DNA of 64,000 nt. Origin: Pokkaliibacter plantistimulans (GTDB lineage Bacteria > Pseudomonadota > Gammaproteobacteria > Pseudomonadales > Balneatricaceae). The notes beneath the pieces were generated by a model. It did no database searches. It worked only from the letters and a program-made list of their open reading frames with translations, and was not told where the DNA came from. Each line of letters starts with the position of its first letter. Within the stretch, counting starts at the first letter, position 1. Of this stretch, positions 16,392 through 24,910 are shown one piece after another. A program made the translations under genes and the position numbers. The stretch spans positions 1,550,001 through 1,614,000 of the forward strand of contig NZ_CP177354.1 of the NCBI RefSeq assembly GCF_046844695.1. The letters run 5' to 3'.

Positions 16392-16916
16392 TCAGCGGTG
16401 AAGGGAAAGCGGCTGATTCTCAAGGCTTTCCAGCAAGCAGCGTTGCAAGCACTGCACGGCCATACTGGGCGTGGCCTCCAGCCGGTGCAGCACCAGCTCC
16501 AGCTGCGGTAAATCCGGCAACCCCTGTGCCTTGCCCAGCAACTGCAGACCGGAGGGCATACCTGCGAGGGTGCGGACCGTCACCCCAAGACCGGCCTGCA
16601 CCGCTGCCCAGATGCCCGCCAGACTATGGCTGGTCATGACAATACGCCAGGGAATACCGGCCTGATCCAGTGCGGCCAGTGCCCGTTGCCGCAACAGGCA
16701 GGGTGCCTCAAACAGAATCAGCGGCAAGGGCTGTAGCGCAGTGGTCAGGCTGTCATCGTTGCTAATCCACTGCATGGCGAAAGGCTGCAACGTGCGCCGG
16801 ATGACGGTGTTACCCGGCAGGAGCTGGCCGAGCTGCCCGGCTGACCTCACCGTCAACGCTGCGCTACCCCACTGATCCCCGCTAAACCACAACTGCAGGC
16901 CACGCCAATCCTGGCT
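16392..16916 (-). pseudogene. C-terminal half of a LysR-type regulator
   Basis: About 170 residues on the minus strand match the second half of a LysR effector-binding domain: LPLILFEAPCLLRQRALAAL, then AVQAGLGVTVRT and a final LESLENQPLSLHR. The N-terminal HTH and first half are absent; the DNA where they should be is occupied by the divergent alkene reductase gene (start 17044). A regulator divergent from an alkene reductase is a common arrangement, so this is probably the deleted original regulator. Confidence 0.65.
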
Positions 16917-17043
16917 TTTGCGTTTTGCGCAAAGCTCAATTGTGCCGCAGGCGGATTCTGCCAGCGGCGCTGTCTCCGTACTTTATCCACAAGCCAGGAC
17001 AGCACGCTGTCCGCTCCGGCCTCACCTGTTGTGGAGAAAGAAG

Positions 17044-18153
17044 ATGAATTCACTGCTGTTTGACCCCATCACGCTTGGTGCTCTGCCTTTGCCGCATCGC
17101 ATTGCCATGGCGCCCCTGACCCGTTCCCGTGCCGGACAGCCCGGCAATGTGCCGACGGCCCTTAATGTTGAGTATTACCGCCAGCGTGCCAGTGCCGCGC
17201 TGATCATCACCGAGGCGACGCAGATTTCCCAGCAGGGGCAGGGCTATGCCTGGACGCCGGGTATCCACAGTGCCGAGCAGGTGGAAGGCTGGCGTCAGGT
17301 GGCGGCGGCAGTGCATGAGCAGGGCGGGCGCATCTTCCTGCAGCTGTGGCATGTCGGACGGGTATCCCATCCGATGTTTCAGCCGCAGGGAGCGCTGCCG
17401 GTTGCACCCAGTGCTCAGGCCGCACCGGGCAAGACCTTTATCCTCGATGAGGAGGGCCGGGGCACCTGGGGCGAGGTGCCGGTGCCGCAGGCGCTGACGC
17501 TGGCGGGGATCGAATCCATCATCAAGGATTATCGTCAGGCTGCACGAAATGCCATCGATGCCGGTATGGATGGGGTTGAGATTCACGCCGGTAATGGTTA
17601 TTTGCTGGATCAGTTCATCAATTCCAGTTCCAACCTGCGTGATGATCAGTATGGCGGCAGCGTGGCCAACCGCAGCCGGCTGTTGCTGGAAGTGGTGGAT
17701 GCCATTGCTGCGGAGATCGGTGCAGCGCGGGTCGGGGTGCGTCTGACGCCGATGGGACGCTTTATGGGCATGGGTGACCGTGCGCCCCTGACCACCTTTG
17801 GCTATATCGCTGAACAGCTGAATGAGCGTGGTCTGGCGTATCTGCATCTGGTCGAACCGGCCATGGTGGGGGTGGAGAAAGACCCGCAGCAGGACCCGGC
17901 CTGGGATTACATCATCCTGAAAATGCGCACCCTCTATCGGGGCGTGCTGATGCTGGCCGGTGGCTATGATCAGGCCAGTGCAGAGAAGGCTCTGGCCGAG
18001 GGGCGGGCAGATATCATCGCCTTTGGCCGGCCCTTTATCAGTAACCCGGATTTACCGTTGCGCTTCCGCCTTGGTGCGGCCCTGAACAGTGGCGATGCCA
18101 GTCTGTACTTTGGCGGTGGTGCGCAGGGGTATATCGATTACCCCACGCTGTAA
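17044..18153 (+). CDS. nemA: Alkene reductase, Old Yellow Enzyme family
   Basis: A 369-residue FMN enzyme. Visible features: LFDPITLGALPLPHRIAMAP at the N-terminus, the active-site pair in GVEIHAGNGYLLDQF, NLRDDQYGGSVANRSR, and the phosphate-binding end DIIAFGRPFISNPDLPLR. It reduces activated C=C bonds and nitro compounds with NAD(P)H. The start at 17044 is preceded by GGAGAAAGA; the frame is open upstream to 16918 but without family similarity there. It is followed by an MFS exporter and a LysR gene on the same strand, suggesting a small electrophile-response unit. Confidence 0.9.
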   Translation: MNSLLFDPITLGALPLPHRIAMAPLTRSRAGQPGNVPTALNVEYYRQRASAALIITEATQISQQGQGYAWTPGIHSAEQVEGWRQVAAAVHEQGGRIFLQLWHVGRVSHPMFQPQGALPVAPSAQAAPGKTFILDEEGRGTWGEVPVPQALTLAGIESIIKDYRQAARNAIDAGMDGVEIHAGNGYLLDQFINSSSNLRDDQYGGSVANRSRLLLEVVDAIAAEIGAARVGVRLTPMGRFMGMGDRAPLTTFGYIAEQLNERGLAYLHLVEPAMVGVEKDPQQDPAWDYIILKMRTLYRGVLMLAGGYDQASAEKALAEGRADIIAFGRPFISNPDLPLRFRLGAALNSGDASLYFGGGAQGYIDYPTL

Positions 18154-18261
18154 GCAACACACCTGCAAGAACGTAGTTAATGAACACCGCTCGGTGCCGG
18201 TTTCCGCAGGGTTTTATTCCCTTCGCCCGCAGGAGCCGGCATCACCCGCAAAGGAAAGACC

Positions 18262-19473
18262 ATGAGCAATACGTCTTCTACCCTGACAGCGCCAGCTGAT
18301 ACCCCGCATGCCCCCCTGACCCAGGGGCTGGTATGGCTGTTTGCCTTCTGCTGCGGCGCCATCGTCGCCAACCTCTATTACTCCCAGCCCATCATCGCTC
18401 TGATCGCTCCGTCGGTGGGGCTGTCGGCTGATGCGGCCAGTCTGATCGTCTCGCTGACCCAGATCGGCTATGCCCTGGGCTTGCTGTTACTGGTGCCGCT
18501 GGGTGACCTGATCGAAAACCGCAAGCTGATGATCAGCACCGCCGTGGTGTCTTCCCTCAGCCTGCTGGCGGCGGCGATGACGTCACAGCCGCAGTGGTTT
18601 CTGGCGATTTCCCTGCTGGTCGGTATCAGTTCGGTGGCCGTGCAGATGCTGATCCCGATGGCTGCCCATATGGCGCCAGAGCAGAGCCGCGGGCGTATCG
18701 TCGGCAATATCATGAGCGGGCTGCTGCTGGGCATTCTGCTGGCCCGCCCGGTGTCCAGCCTGATTGCTGATCACTTCGGCTGGCGCACGGTGTACTTCAC
18801 CGCCACCGCTCTGATGGTGCTGATTATCGTGGTCATGGCCACCACCCTGCCGCGTCATGAACCGGCCCATCGCTCCAGCTATGGTCAGCTGCTGGGTTCG
18901 CTGGCAGTGCTGCTGCGCAGTCAGCCGATCCTGCGTCAGCGCTCGCTGTATCAGGGGCTGATGTTTGCCACCTTCAGCCTGTTCTGGACGGCGGTGCCGC
19001 TGGAGCTGGCACAGAGCCACGGCCTGAGCCAGAGCGCCATCGCCGTGTTTGCCCTGATTGGTGCGGTAGGTGCCGCCTCAGCTCCCATTGCCGGACGACT
19101 GGCCGATGCCGGGCATACCGGCAAGGCTACGACGCTGGCACTGGTGCTGGCGGTGCTGTCCATGGTGGTCGGGCTGCTGCCCTTCGGTGTATCGGTGGTG
19201 GCGCTGGCGATCACGGGCGTGCTGCTCGACTTCGCGGTGCAGATGAACATGGTCCTTGGCCAGCGTGCCATCTACGCTCTGGACCCGAAAAGCCGTGCCC
19301 GTCTCAACGCCATCTACATGACCAGCATCTTTGTTGGCGGGGCGCTCGGCTCGGTATTTGCGGCCACTCTCTATCACAGTGGTGGCTGGCACACCGTAGC
19401 CATGGTGGGCACCGCGGTGCCGGCACTGGCTCTGCTGGCGTTTTGCTGGCATGGTCGGCAGGCACATTCCTGA
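18262..19473 (+). CDS. MFS transporter (drug/sugar-efflux type)
   Basis: A 403-residue protein with twelve predicted membrane helices. It has NLYYSQPIIALIAPSVGLS near the first helix and GLLLLVPLGDLIENRKLM as the loop 2-3 motif A equivalent. The type is close to the DHA1 exporters YnfM/NepI. An in-frame ATG follows AAAGGAAAG. It is 108 bp behind the alkene reductase and 21 bp before the LysR gene, so the three are likely co-transcribed. Substrate unknown. Confidence 0.85.
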   Translation: MSNTSSTLTAPADTPHAPLTQGLVWLFAFCCGAIVANLYYSQPIIALIAPSVGLSADAASLIVSLTQIGYALGLLLLVPLGDLIENRKLMISTAVVSSLSLLAAAMTSQPQWFLAISLLVGISSVAVQMLIPMAAHMAPEQSRGRIVGNIMSGLLLGILLARPVSSLIADHFGWRTVYFTATALMVLIIVVMATTLPRHEPAHRSSYGQLLGSLAVLLRSQPILRQRSLYQGLMFATFSLFWTAVPLELAQSHGLSQSAIAVFALIGAVGAASAPIAGRLADAGHTGKATTLALVLAVLSMVVGLLPFGVSVVALAITGVLLDFAVQMNMVLGQRAIYALDPKSRARLNAIYMTSIFVGGALGSVFAATLYHSGGWHTVAMVGTAVPALALLAFCWHGRQAHS

Positions 19474-19494
19474 ACCCAGACAGGTGGCCTGCGC

Positions 19495-20484
19495 ATGGAC
19501 AAGTTACTGGCATTGAAGATGTTTCTGGCGACGGTGGAGGCCGGAGGCTTTTCCGCTGCGGCACGCCGGCTGGACCTGGCCACCTCGTCGGTGACCCGCA
19601 TGGTCAGCGCGCTGGAGCAGGATCTGGGCACGGTGCTGCTCAATCGCTCCACCCGTCAGGTGACGGTCACCGAAGCCGGTGAGGTGTATTACCAGCAGGC
19701 CCGGCGCATTCTCGATGAGCTGGCCGATGCGGATGAGCAGGTGCGTGACAGTGGCAGCGAGCCGTCCGGGCCGTTGCGGGTGTCACTGCCGACCACTCTT
19801 GGCCGCGATGTGATTGCTCCCCATCTGGGCGAATTTATCCGGCGTTATCCGCGGCTGGAGCTGGATATTACCGTCTCCGACAGCATCAGCGATCTGCTCG
19901 GCGACAGCATTGATCTGGCCATCCGGCTGGGCGCCCCGGCGCCCATGGACGGCGTTGTCAGCCGCACTATCAGTGGCTATCAGCGCTGGGTGGTGGCCAG
20001 CCCCGCTTATCTGGCTGCCCACGGTGAGCCGAGGCAACCGGCCGATCTGCTGGATCACCGTTGCCTGCGTTTCAACTACGTGAATGCCAACAGCCGCGAC
20101 CTGCGTCAGGTGTGGACCTTCCGTCGCCAGCAGGAAGAGCAGCGCATTGCCGTCAATGGCAGTTATCGCAGCAACAATGCCGAGATACTGCGGGCGGCAG
20201 TGCTGGCTGATGCCGGTATCGTGCTGATTTCAGACTGGCTGGTCAGTGCCGATGTGGCGGCAGGGCGCCTGCAGCGGCTGTTTGCCGACTATGAGGTCAA
20301 TCCCAACAATGCCCGCTCGCAGGTGTCGGCGCTCTATCTGCCCAACCAGCGTGGCTCACTGCGCATCAACGCCTTTATCGATTTCTTTATTACGGCCCTG
20401 CAGCGCCTGCGCCAGCAGATAGAGCCATATCAAGCCGCTGAACTGTATCAGACAGCTGACCCGTATCAGACAGCTGAAAAGTAA
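19495..20484 (+). CDS. LysR-family regulator with a repetitive C-terminal tail
   Basis: A 329-residue regulator: winged HTH at ~1-62 (FLATVEAGGFSAAARRLDLA, SSVTRMVSALEQDLGTVLL), effector-binding domain at ~92-300 (GPLRVSLPTTLGRD, DLAIRLGAP). It belongs to the group resembling the E. coli YafC/DmlR-type regulators. The last ~20 residues consist of three hexapeptides (PYQAAE, LYQTAD, PYQTAE) encoded by an 18-bp tandem repeat, beyond the usual domain end. It lies 21 bp after the MFS gene and probably controls this cluster. Confidence 0.87.
   Translation: MDKLLALKMFLATVEAGGFSAAARRLDLATSSVTRMVSALEQDLGTVLLNRSTRQVTVTEAGEVYYQQARRILDELADADEQVRDSGSEPSGPLRVSLPTTLGRDVIAPHLGEFIRRYPRLELDITVSDSISDLLGDSIDLAIRLGAPAPMDGVVSRTISGYQRWVVASPAYLAAHGEPRQPADLLDHRCLRFNYVNANSRDLRQVWTFRRQQEEQRIAVNGSYRSNNAEILRAAVLADAGIVLISDWLVSADVAAGRLQRLFADYEVNPNNARSQVSALYLPNQRGSLRINAFIDFFITALQRLRQQIEPYQAAELYQTADPYQTAEK
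20425..20478 (+). repeat. Three 18-bp tandem repeats in the LysR 3' end
   Basis: Units start at 20425, 20443 and 20461. The second and third differ at only three positions, the first is more diverged. Each encodes one (P/L)YQ(A/T)A(E/D) hexapeptide, so copy-number changes keep the frame. Confidence 0.8.
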
Positions 20485-20669
20485 TGGCCGAAGAGAGGTA
20501 TGGCCGACGCCCGGCAGAGTGAGATGTACTTCCGATAATATGGCCCAGTGCGGAAGGCTATTCTTGGTCCTTAAGCACTGAGCCATCTCGGCGGATGATG
20601 GGCGCAACAGCAGGCAAGGCCAGTGGCCAGACCTGAACACTTACCCCTTCAGTCAGAGCGAGTAACATC

Positions 20670-21149
20670 ATGAGCCAGCGCATCGATTACATTCAGGCAA
20701 CCCCGGAACTGTTCAAGAAATTTCTGGATGCCAACAACGCGGTCAAACAGCATCCTGCCATTCAGCAGCTGGGCGACCTGATCACCATCCGTGCCTCACA
20801 GCTGAACGGCTGCGGATTCTGTCTCGATATGCACGTCAAGGAAGCCAAGATTCACGGCGAGCGTGAGCTGCGTGTGCACCATATTGCCATCTGGCGTGAG
20901 TCGGCACTGTTCAGTGCCCGTGAGCGTGCCGCCCTGCTGTGGACGGAAGTGCTGACCAGACTGCCGGAGCACGGTGTCGATGATGCCACCTATGCCATCG
21001 TGCGTGAGCAGCTGTCAGAAGAAGAGCTGTCTGCCATTACCTTCCTGATCGCCATCATCAACGGCTGGAACCGTATCAGCATTGGCTTCAAGGCGGTGCC
21101 GGGGTCAGCGGATGCGGCCTATGGGCTGGATAAGGCAGGTCTGGTGTAA
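20670..21149 (+). CDS. AhpD-like carboxymuconolactone decarboxylase-family protein
   Basis: A 159-residue all-helical protein with the redox motif C48-GF-C51-LDMH55, embedded in RASQLNGCGFCLDMHVKEA. This Cys-X-X-Cys-X3-His pattern defines the peroxidase-active branch of the AhpD family, which reduces peroxides with a thiol partner. The length fits the single-domain group. It lies 185 bp after the LysR gene on the same strand, near alkene reductase, azoreductase and other redox genes, consistent with an oxidative or electrophile stress role (inference). Confidence 0.88.
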   Translation: MSQRIDYIQATPELFKKFLDANNAVKQHPAIQQLGDLITIRASQLNGCGFCLDMHVKEAKIHGERELRVHHIAIWRESALFSARERAALLWTEVLTRLPEHGVDDATYAIVREQLSEEELSAITFLIAIINGWNRISIGFKAVPGSADAAYGLDKAGLV

Positions 21150-21246
21150 CGATACAGGCGCGTTCTTAACCCGGTGTGATGGCCGTTGAACAGGGCTGCT
21201 ATCGCACCACTACGATCACCGCGTTTCCTGCCTTTGCTGGTCCGGT

Positions 21247-22686
21247 TTACAGCAGCGCCAGCAGGCGCCTGCCATAGGTTTCCGCCTGCTGCGCCGAGCT
21301 GATATTGGTAAAGCTCAGCAGCAGGGTATCACTGACCTGCCCCTCCACCCTGAAGGTCGACAGAGGCTGGGCGCTGAGACTCTGTTCACGCATACGCTGG
21401 GCCAGCTCACGGTCATTGCAGCCCGGAATGCGTGCCAGCAAATGCATCCCTCCCGGCTGCGGAATAAAGTTCACCCGTTCACCCAGTGCCTGTTGCAGGC
21501 CTTGCAGGGTATGGCTGCGGCGTTCGCTGTACAGCCTGCGCATGCGCTGGATATGGCGGGCGAAATGGCCTTCCTCCATAAAGCTGCTGACGATGCTCTG
21601 CGTCATCATCGGCGCGTGGCCGGCGAAGATCTGACAGTTGCGGCGGAAGGCGTCGGTCAGCGCCTCCGGCACTACCACATAAGCCAGTCGCAATGCCGGG
21701 AACAGCACCTTGCTGAAGGTGCCGAGGTAGAGCACCCGGCCATCACGATCCAGGCTTTTCAGAGCCGGTAATGGCCTACTGACATAGCGGTATTCGCCAT
21801 CGTAATCATCCTCGATGATCCAGCTTTGCCGGGTGCTGGCCCAGTCCAGCAACTGCAGACGCCGGGCCAGTGACAGCGACACGCTGAGCGGGCTGTGGTG
21901 GGCTGGCGTCACGATGGCGGCGCGGGCGTGAGCGGCCTGTTGCAGACCCTGCGCTACATTCAACCCTTCCTCATCTACTGCCACTGGCGCGATCTGCAGC
22001 CCGGTGCTTCGCAGTACGCCCCGCGAGGGGGGATAACCGGGGTTTTCCACCCACACCTGATCGCCCGCACTGAGCAGGGTTTGCAGCACCAGCTGCAGGC
22101 TGTTGATGTAGCCGCTGGTGATGAAAATATTGGCGGCGGTGCACTGGATGCCGCGTGCCACCTGCAGGTAGGCGGCCAGCGCGGTGCGCAGGCTTTGCAG
22201 CCCTTCGGCGGCGGGGTAGACCAGCTCCATGGGCTGAATGGAGCGCAGATAGCGCGCACCCAGCCGCGCCCAGATTTTCCGCGGGAAGGCATCCAGCGCC
22301 GGTACGCCGAGCTGGAACGGCATGATCTCCGGTGGACGCGACCAGTTGTCTTCGCTGAATAGCTGGGTGGCCGGAGGCGTGGCGGGCGTGCTGACAGCGG
22401 CGGGTTTGAGTACCTGAGCAATAAAGGTGCCTGCCTGCCCGCGTGACTGGATATAACCCTCGGCATTGAGCAGGCCATAGGCTTCCTCAATGGTGCCACG
22501 TGCCACACCCTGTTCTTTGGCCAGTGCGCGGGCCGACGGAATGCGGTCACCGGGCTTTAGGGTGCCGTCGCTGATGGCATCACGGATACGTTCGTAGACC
22601 TGCCGGTAAAGTGGCCGCGAGTCGCTGCTCGACAGACTGATCAGGGTCTCTGTGGGGGTGCCTGCGGGGGGATGGTTATTGTTCAT
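21247..22686 (-). CDS. MocR/PdxR-type regulator (GntR HTH fused to aminotransferase-like domain)
   Basis: About 479 residues. Residues ~20-90 are a GntR winged HTH (LYRQVYERIRDAISDGTLKP, ARALAKEQGVARGTIEEAYG). Residues ~120-479 are a fold-type I aminotransferase domain with the PLP lysine in LGTFSKVLFPALRLAY and the DDYDGEYRY motif. Such proteins sense PLP or amino compounds and regulate a divergent gene. Here the divergent gene pair is GNAT-azoreductase (22828 onward), the likely target. Start set to ATG at 22686; a TTG four codons earlier is possible. Confidence 0.9.
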   Translation of the reverse strand: MNNNHPPAGTPTETLISLSSSDSRPLYRQVYERIRDAISDGTLKPGDRIPSARALAKEQGVARGTIEEAYGLLNAEGYIQSRGQAGTFIAQVLKPAAVSTPATPPATQLFSEDNWSRPPEIMPFQLGVPALDAFPRKIWARLGARYLRSIQPMELVYPAAEGLQSLRTALAAYLQVARGIQCTAANIFITSGYINSLQLVLQTLLSAGDQVWVENPGYPPSRGVLRSTGLQIAPVAVDEEGLNVAQGLQQAAHARAAIVTPAHHSPLSVSLSLARRLQLLDWASTRQSWIIEDDYDGEYRYVSRPLPALKSLDRDGRVLYLGTFSKVLFPALRLAYVVVPEALTDAFRRNCQIFAGHAPMMTQSIVSSFMEEGHFARHIQRMRRLYSERRSHTLQGLQQALGERVNFIPQPGGMHLLARIPGCNDRELAQRMREQSLSAQPLSTFRVEGQVSDTLLLSFTNISSAQQAETYGRRLLALL

Positions 22687-22827
22687 GGCCCAGTCCAAAA
22701 CAGGTTTTATGGTACTTCTGCTATGTCACCGGCGAACTAGCATAGTCCACATCAGCCACCACACAAGGACGGTGGCGGAAACACTGCATCACCTGCGCCC
22801 GTTATGCCGTTCAGAGGAGAGCCGAGC

Positions 22828-23331
22828 ATGAGCCTGCACCCCAATATCGCCCCCGATTCCGCTGCACTGGCGGAGGAGCCCGCCCCTGCTGACTATCTGC
22901 TGCGTCATCTCAATGCCGAGTCGGAATGGCGTGCCAGCTTCTCCGTCATGCAGGAGTTACGGCCAATGCTGCACAGTGAGGAAGACTATCTGGCGCGCCT
23001 GCAACGCCAGCGTCAGCAGCACTATCAGCTGCTGGCCGTCTGGCAGCATGGCGAGATCATCGCCCTGGCCGGTTACCGGCTGCAGGAGAATCTGATCTAC
23101 GGCCGCTTCCTGTATGTCGATGATCTGGTGGTGACCGGGCGCTGCCGCGGCGGTCAGTGGGGCGCCAGACTGCTGCAGGAGCTGGAGGACATTGCCCGCT
23201 TCGAGCGTTGCGAAAAGCTGGTGTTGGATACCGGTCTCAGCAACGCGCTGGCTCAGCGTTTTTATTTTCGTCAGGGGTTGCTTACCGGGGCTATCCGTTT
23301 CAGCAAAGTGTTGGGAGATACATCAGTATGA
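22828..23331 (+). CDS. GNAT-family N-acetyltransferase
   Basis: A 167-residue GNAT enzyme: IIALAGYRLQENL, YVDDLVVTGRCRGGQWGARL (acetyl-CoA pyrophosphate loop variant R-C-R-G-G-Q-W-G-A) and LVLDTGLSNALAQRFYFRQG. The group is found beside MocR regulators. GAGGAGAGCCGAGC precedes the ATG. Its TGA overlaps the ATG of the azoreductase gene (ATGA), so the two are translationally coupled. The acceptor substrate is unknown. Confidence 0.85.
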   Translation: MSLHPNIAPDSAALAEEPAPADYLLRHLNAESEWRASFSVMQELRPMLHSEEDYLARLQRQRQQHYQLLAVWQHGEIIALAGYRLQENLIYGRFLYVDDLVVTGRCRGGQWGARLLQELEDIARFERCEKLVLDTGLSNALAQRFYFRQGLLTGAIRFSKVLGDTSV

Positions 23332-23927
23332 ATATTCTTCGTGTCCATAGCAGTGCCCGCGGCACGGAAGCTGCGAGCTACCAGCTGTCACAGCTGATTG
23401 TTGATCACTGGCTTAGTCAGCAGGGCGATTCCGCGGTGGTGATCGATGACCTGCACGCCGACAGTCTGCCTCATCCCGACGCCCCCTACTCGGCAGCCCT
23501 GCGCGGTGGTGAGGACCCGGCGGAGGCCGATGGCTCGCTGCCCTTGTCGGATCAGCTGATCAGCCAGCTGCGTGCCGCTGATGCGCTGATACTGGCCGCG
23601 CCGATGCACAACTTCACGGTGCCGTCTGCGCTCAAGGCCTGGATTGATCACGTAGTGCGTATTCGCCACACCTTTGTGGCGACGGCAGAAGGGAAGGTCG
23701 GCACGCTCAGCGACCGCCCGGTGTATGTGGCCATTTCCACTGGCGGGCGGCTGTGCGGTGGCCGTCAACCGGATTTTATGACGCCTTATCTCAAGGCGGT
23801 GCTGGAAGTTATCGGCCTGCATCAGGTGCAGTTCTTCTATGTAGAAAGCACTGCCATGCCTGATCCGCAGCTGCGTCAGGCCGCCTGGCAACAGGCGGTG
23901 GCGGAGGTAAAAGCACACTTTGCCTGA
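23328..23927 (+). CDS. azoR: FMN-dependent NADH:quinone/azo reductase
   Basis: A 199-residue flavodoxin-fold enzyme: RVHSSARGTEAASYQLSQ at the N-terminal FMN-binding loop, APMHNFTVPSALKAWIDHVV in the middle, and STGGRLCGGRQPDFMTPYLK near the second flavin contact. AzoR enzymes make two-electron reductions of quinones and azo compounds and protect against thiol stress. The ATG overlaps the stop of the GNAT gene by four bases. The pair is divergent from the MocR regulator. Confidence 0.9.
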   Translation: MNILRVHSSARGTEAASYQLSQLIVDHWLSQQGDSAVVIDDLHADSLPHPDAPYSAALRGGEDPAEADGSLPLSDQLISQLRAADALILAAPMHNFTVPSALKAWIDHVVRIRHTFVATAEGKVGTLSDRPVYVAISTGGRLCGGRQPDFMTPYLKAVLEVIGLHQVQFFYVESTAMPDPQLRQAAWQQAVAEVKAHFA

Positions 23928-24030
23928 GCGGTGATAATGGTGCCGGTGCATGGCGGGTAGCCGATGGCCGGATAGGGTTGGGCTATTCTCGGTAAACAGC
24001 GACTACGAACGGTGTCAGTTACTGAGCCTT

Positions 24031-24273
24031 GCGGCGACGGTGGTGGAGGTGCACTGCGAGTGTGGCCGGGAGGAAACCCTGCGGCGCTTCAGTCAGCGGT
24101 CGGCAAGCGGTCGGCAGCACGGCGCCCATCCTCTTGCCGAGCTGACCGACGCCATGCTGGCGGAATATGACCGGCCTGTGGCGCTGGGCAAGGTCATCCA
24201 TGTCGATACCCGCCTGCCGTTGGCGCTGGAACCGCTGGTCGATGAGGTCAGGGCGGCGCTGATCTCCTTCTGA
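24031..24273 (+). pseudogene. C-terminal fragment of a P-loop kinase/AAA-type ATPase gene
   Basis: The frame reads VVEVHCECGREETLRRFSQR, then LAELTDAMLAEYDRPVALGK and VIHVDTRLPLALEPLVDEVR. That is the C-terminal third of small P-loop kinase-like ATPases (VEVxCxC, R-F-x-x-R, VDT). No Walker A region or start exists upstream, where azoR ends at 23927. The remnant ends exactly where the decayed third immunity copy begins on the other strand, so this is a recombination junction. Confidence 0.5.
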
Positions 24274-24324
24274 CGTCACCGAAACCCCATTGGCTGACGG
24301 CGTGCTGGCAGGAGCAACAGAGAA
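24259..24324 (-). pseudogene. Decayed third copy of the immunity-like gene (fragment)
   Basis: On the minus strand this reads SVAPASTPSANGVSVTSEGD, which aligns with residues ~33-52 of the neighbouring 131-aa protein (FVAPAGASPINEVSVTSGGD). At DNA level it also matches 24655-24712 over about 60 bp. The flanks on either side do not match, so only an internal piece survives. Confidence 0.6.
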
Positions 24325-24361
24325 AATACGGGTTGCGGTTGTTTTCGTCCTGAGGGAAAGC

Positions 24362-24389
24362 AATGGGTATCCATTCGCAGATACCCATT
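24362..24389 (-). terminator. Hairpin after the second immunity-like gene
   Basis: AATGGGTAT and ATACCCATT pair across a short loop, 19 bp past the stop codon at 24408 on the minus strand. It is the counterpart of the hairpin at 24862-24896 in the duplicated module, but its U-tract is interrupted (TTGCTTTCCC). Confidence 0.6.
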
Positions 24390-24407
24390 TAGTAGTAGTC
24401 GTCAGAT

Positions 24408-24803
24408 TCACTCAAATGAGCAGGGTAGCTTGCACGACTTCTCGGCAATCACTTTGCCATTCTGATCAATTTGGATATGGGTGCGGAAGGCTGTGCCGGG
24501 TGGGTAGTAGCGTTGGCCTCCCCAACCGATAGCCTGCTCTGTGTCAGGGGTTAGGTAAACAAATACAGATACCTCATTGTCTGAGGCATCCGCAGGAAAA
24601 ATACGAGTGCTTTTGGTTTCTCCAGGGGCCAAATCGACCAACTTACGCCGGTCCCCCCCTGATGTTACTGAAACCTCATTGATGGGTGATGCCCCAGCAG
24701 GAGCAACAAACTCTATTTCAACATAGCTGGTCGGCCCGGAAGGAAAGTGATACCACCAAAGTGAGGCAAGAAGAGCAGCGCCAATTCCAATCAGATATTT
24801 CAT
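24408..24803 (-). CDS. Putative immunity protein B (131 aa, membrane-anchored)
   Basis: A 131-residue protein with an N-terminal helix (LIGIGAALLASLWWY) that acts as signal anchor or uncleaved signal, then a soluble domain predicted to face the periplasm. It is a paralogue of the protein at 24911-25306: same length, same start (MKYL), and a nearly identical last ~35 residues (YPPGTAFRTHIQIDQ, KSCKLPCSF), while the middle has diverged. A conserved Cys pair (KSCKLPC) could form a disulfide. A small piece of the toxin's 3' end precedes it, so it is probably a second immunity gene for a related toxin. The family is not recognised. Confidence 0.7.
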   Translation of the reverse strand: MKYLIGIGAALLASLWWYHFPSGPTSYVEIEFVAPAGASPINEVSVTSGGDRRKLVDLAPGETKSTRIFPADASDNEVSVFVYLTPDTEQAIGWGGQRYYPPGTAFRTHIQIDQNGKVIAEKSCKLPCSFE

Positions 24804-24843
24804 GTGCGGTACTTCAGTGAGCCATTGTGAAGTGCTGGTGGCG
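24804..24843 (-). repeat. Copy of the toxin gene's 3' end in front of immunity gene B
   Basis: On the minus strand, 24843-24804 matches the last ~42 bp of the toxin gene (25345-25304). Both share CACCAG, GGCTCACTGA/AGCTCACTGA and GTACCGCACATGA. The copy has substitutions and one extra base, so it no longer encodes the toxin tail. It shows that toxin tail and immunity gene were copied as one block. Confidence 0.65.
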
Positions 24844-24861
24844 TTCGTTTTAGTCCTGAGG

Positions 24862-24896
24862 AAAAGAAATGGGTATCTATTCGCAGATACCCATTT
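24862..24896 (-). terminator. Rho-independent terminator after immunity gene A
   Basis: AAATGGGTATCT and AGATACCCATTT form a 12-bp perfect stem with a 6-nt loop, followed on the minus strand by CTTTTC. It lies 14 bp past the stop of the first immunity-like gene (24911), and separates the toxin-immunity A transcript from immunity gene B. Confidence 0.75.
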
Positions 24897-24910
24897 AGTA
24901 GTCGTCAGAT

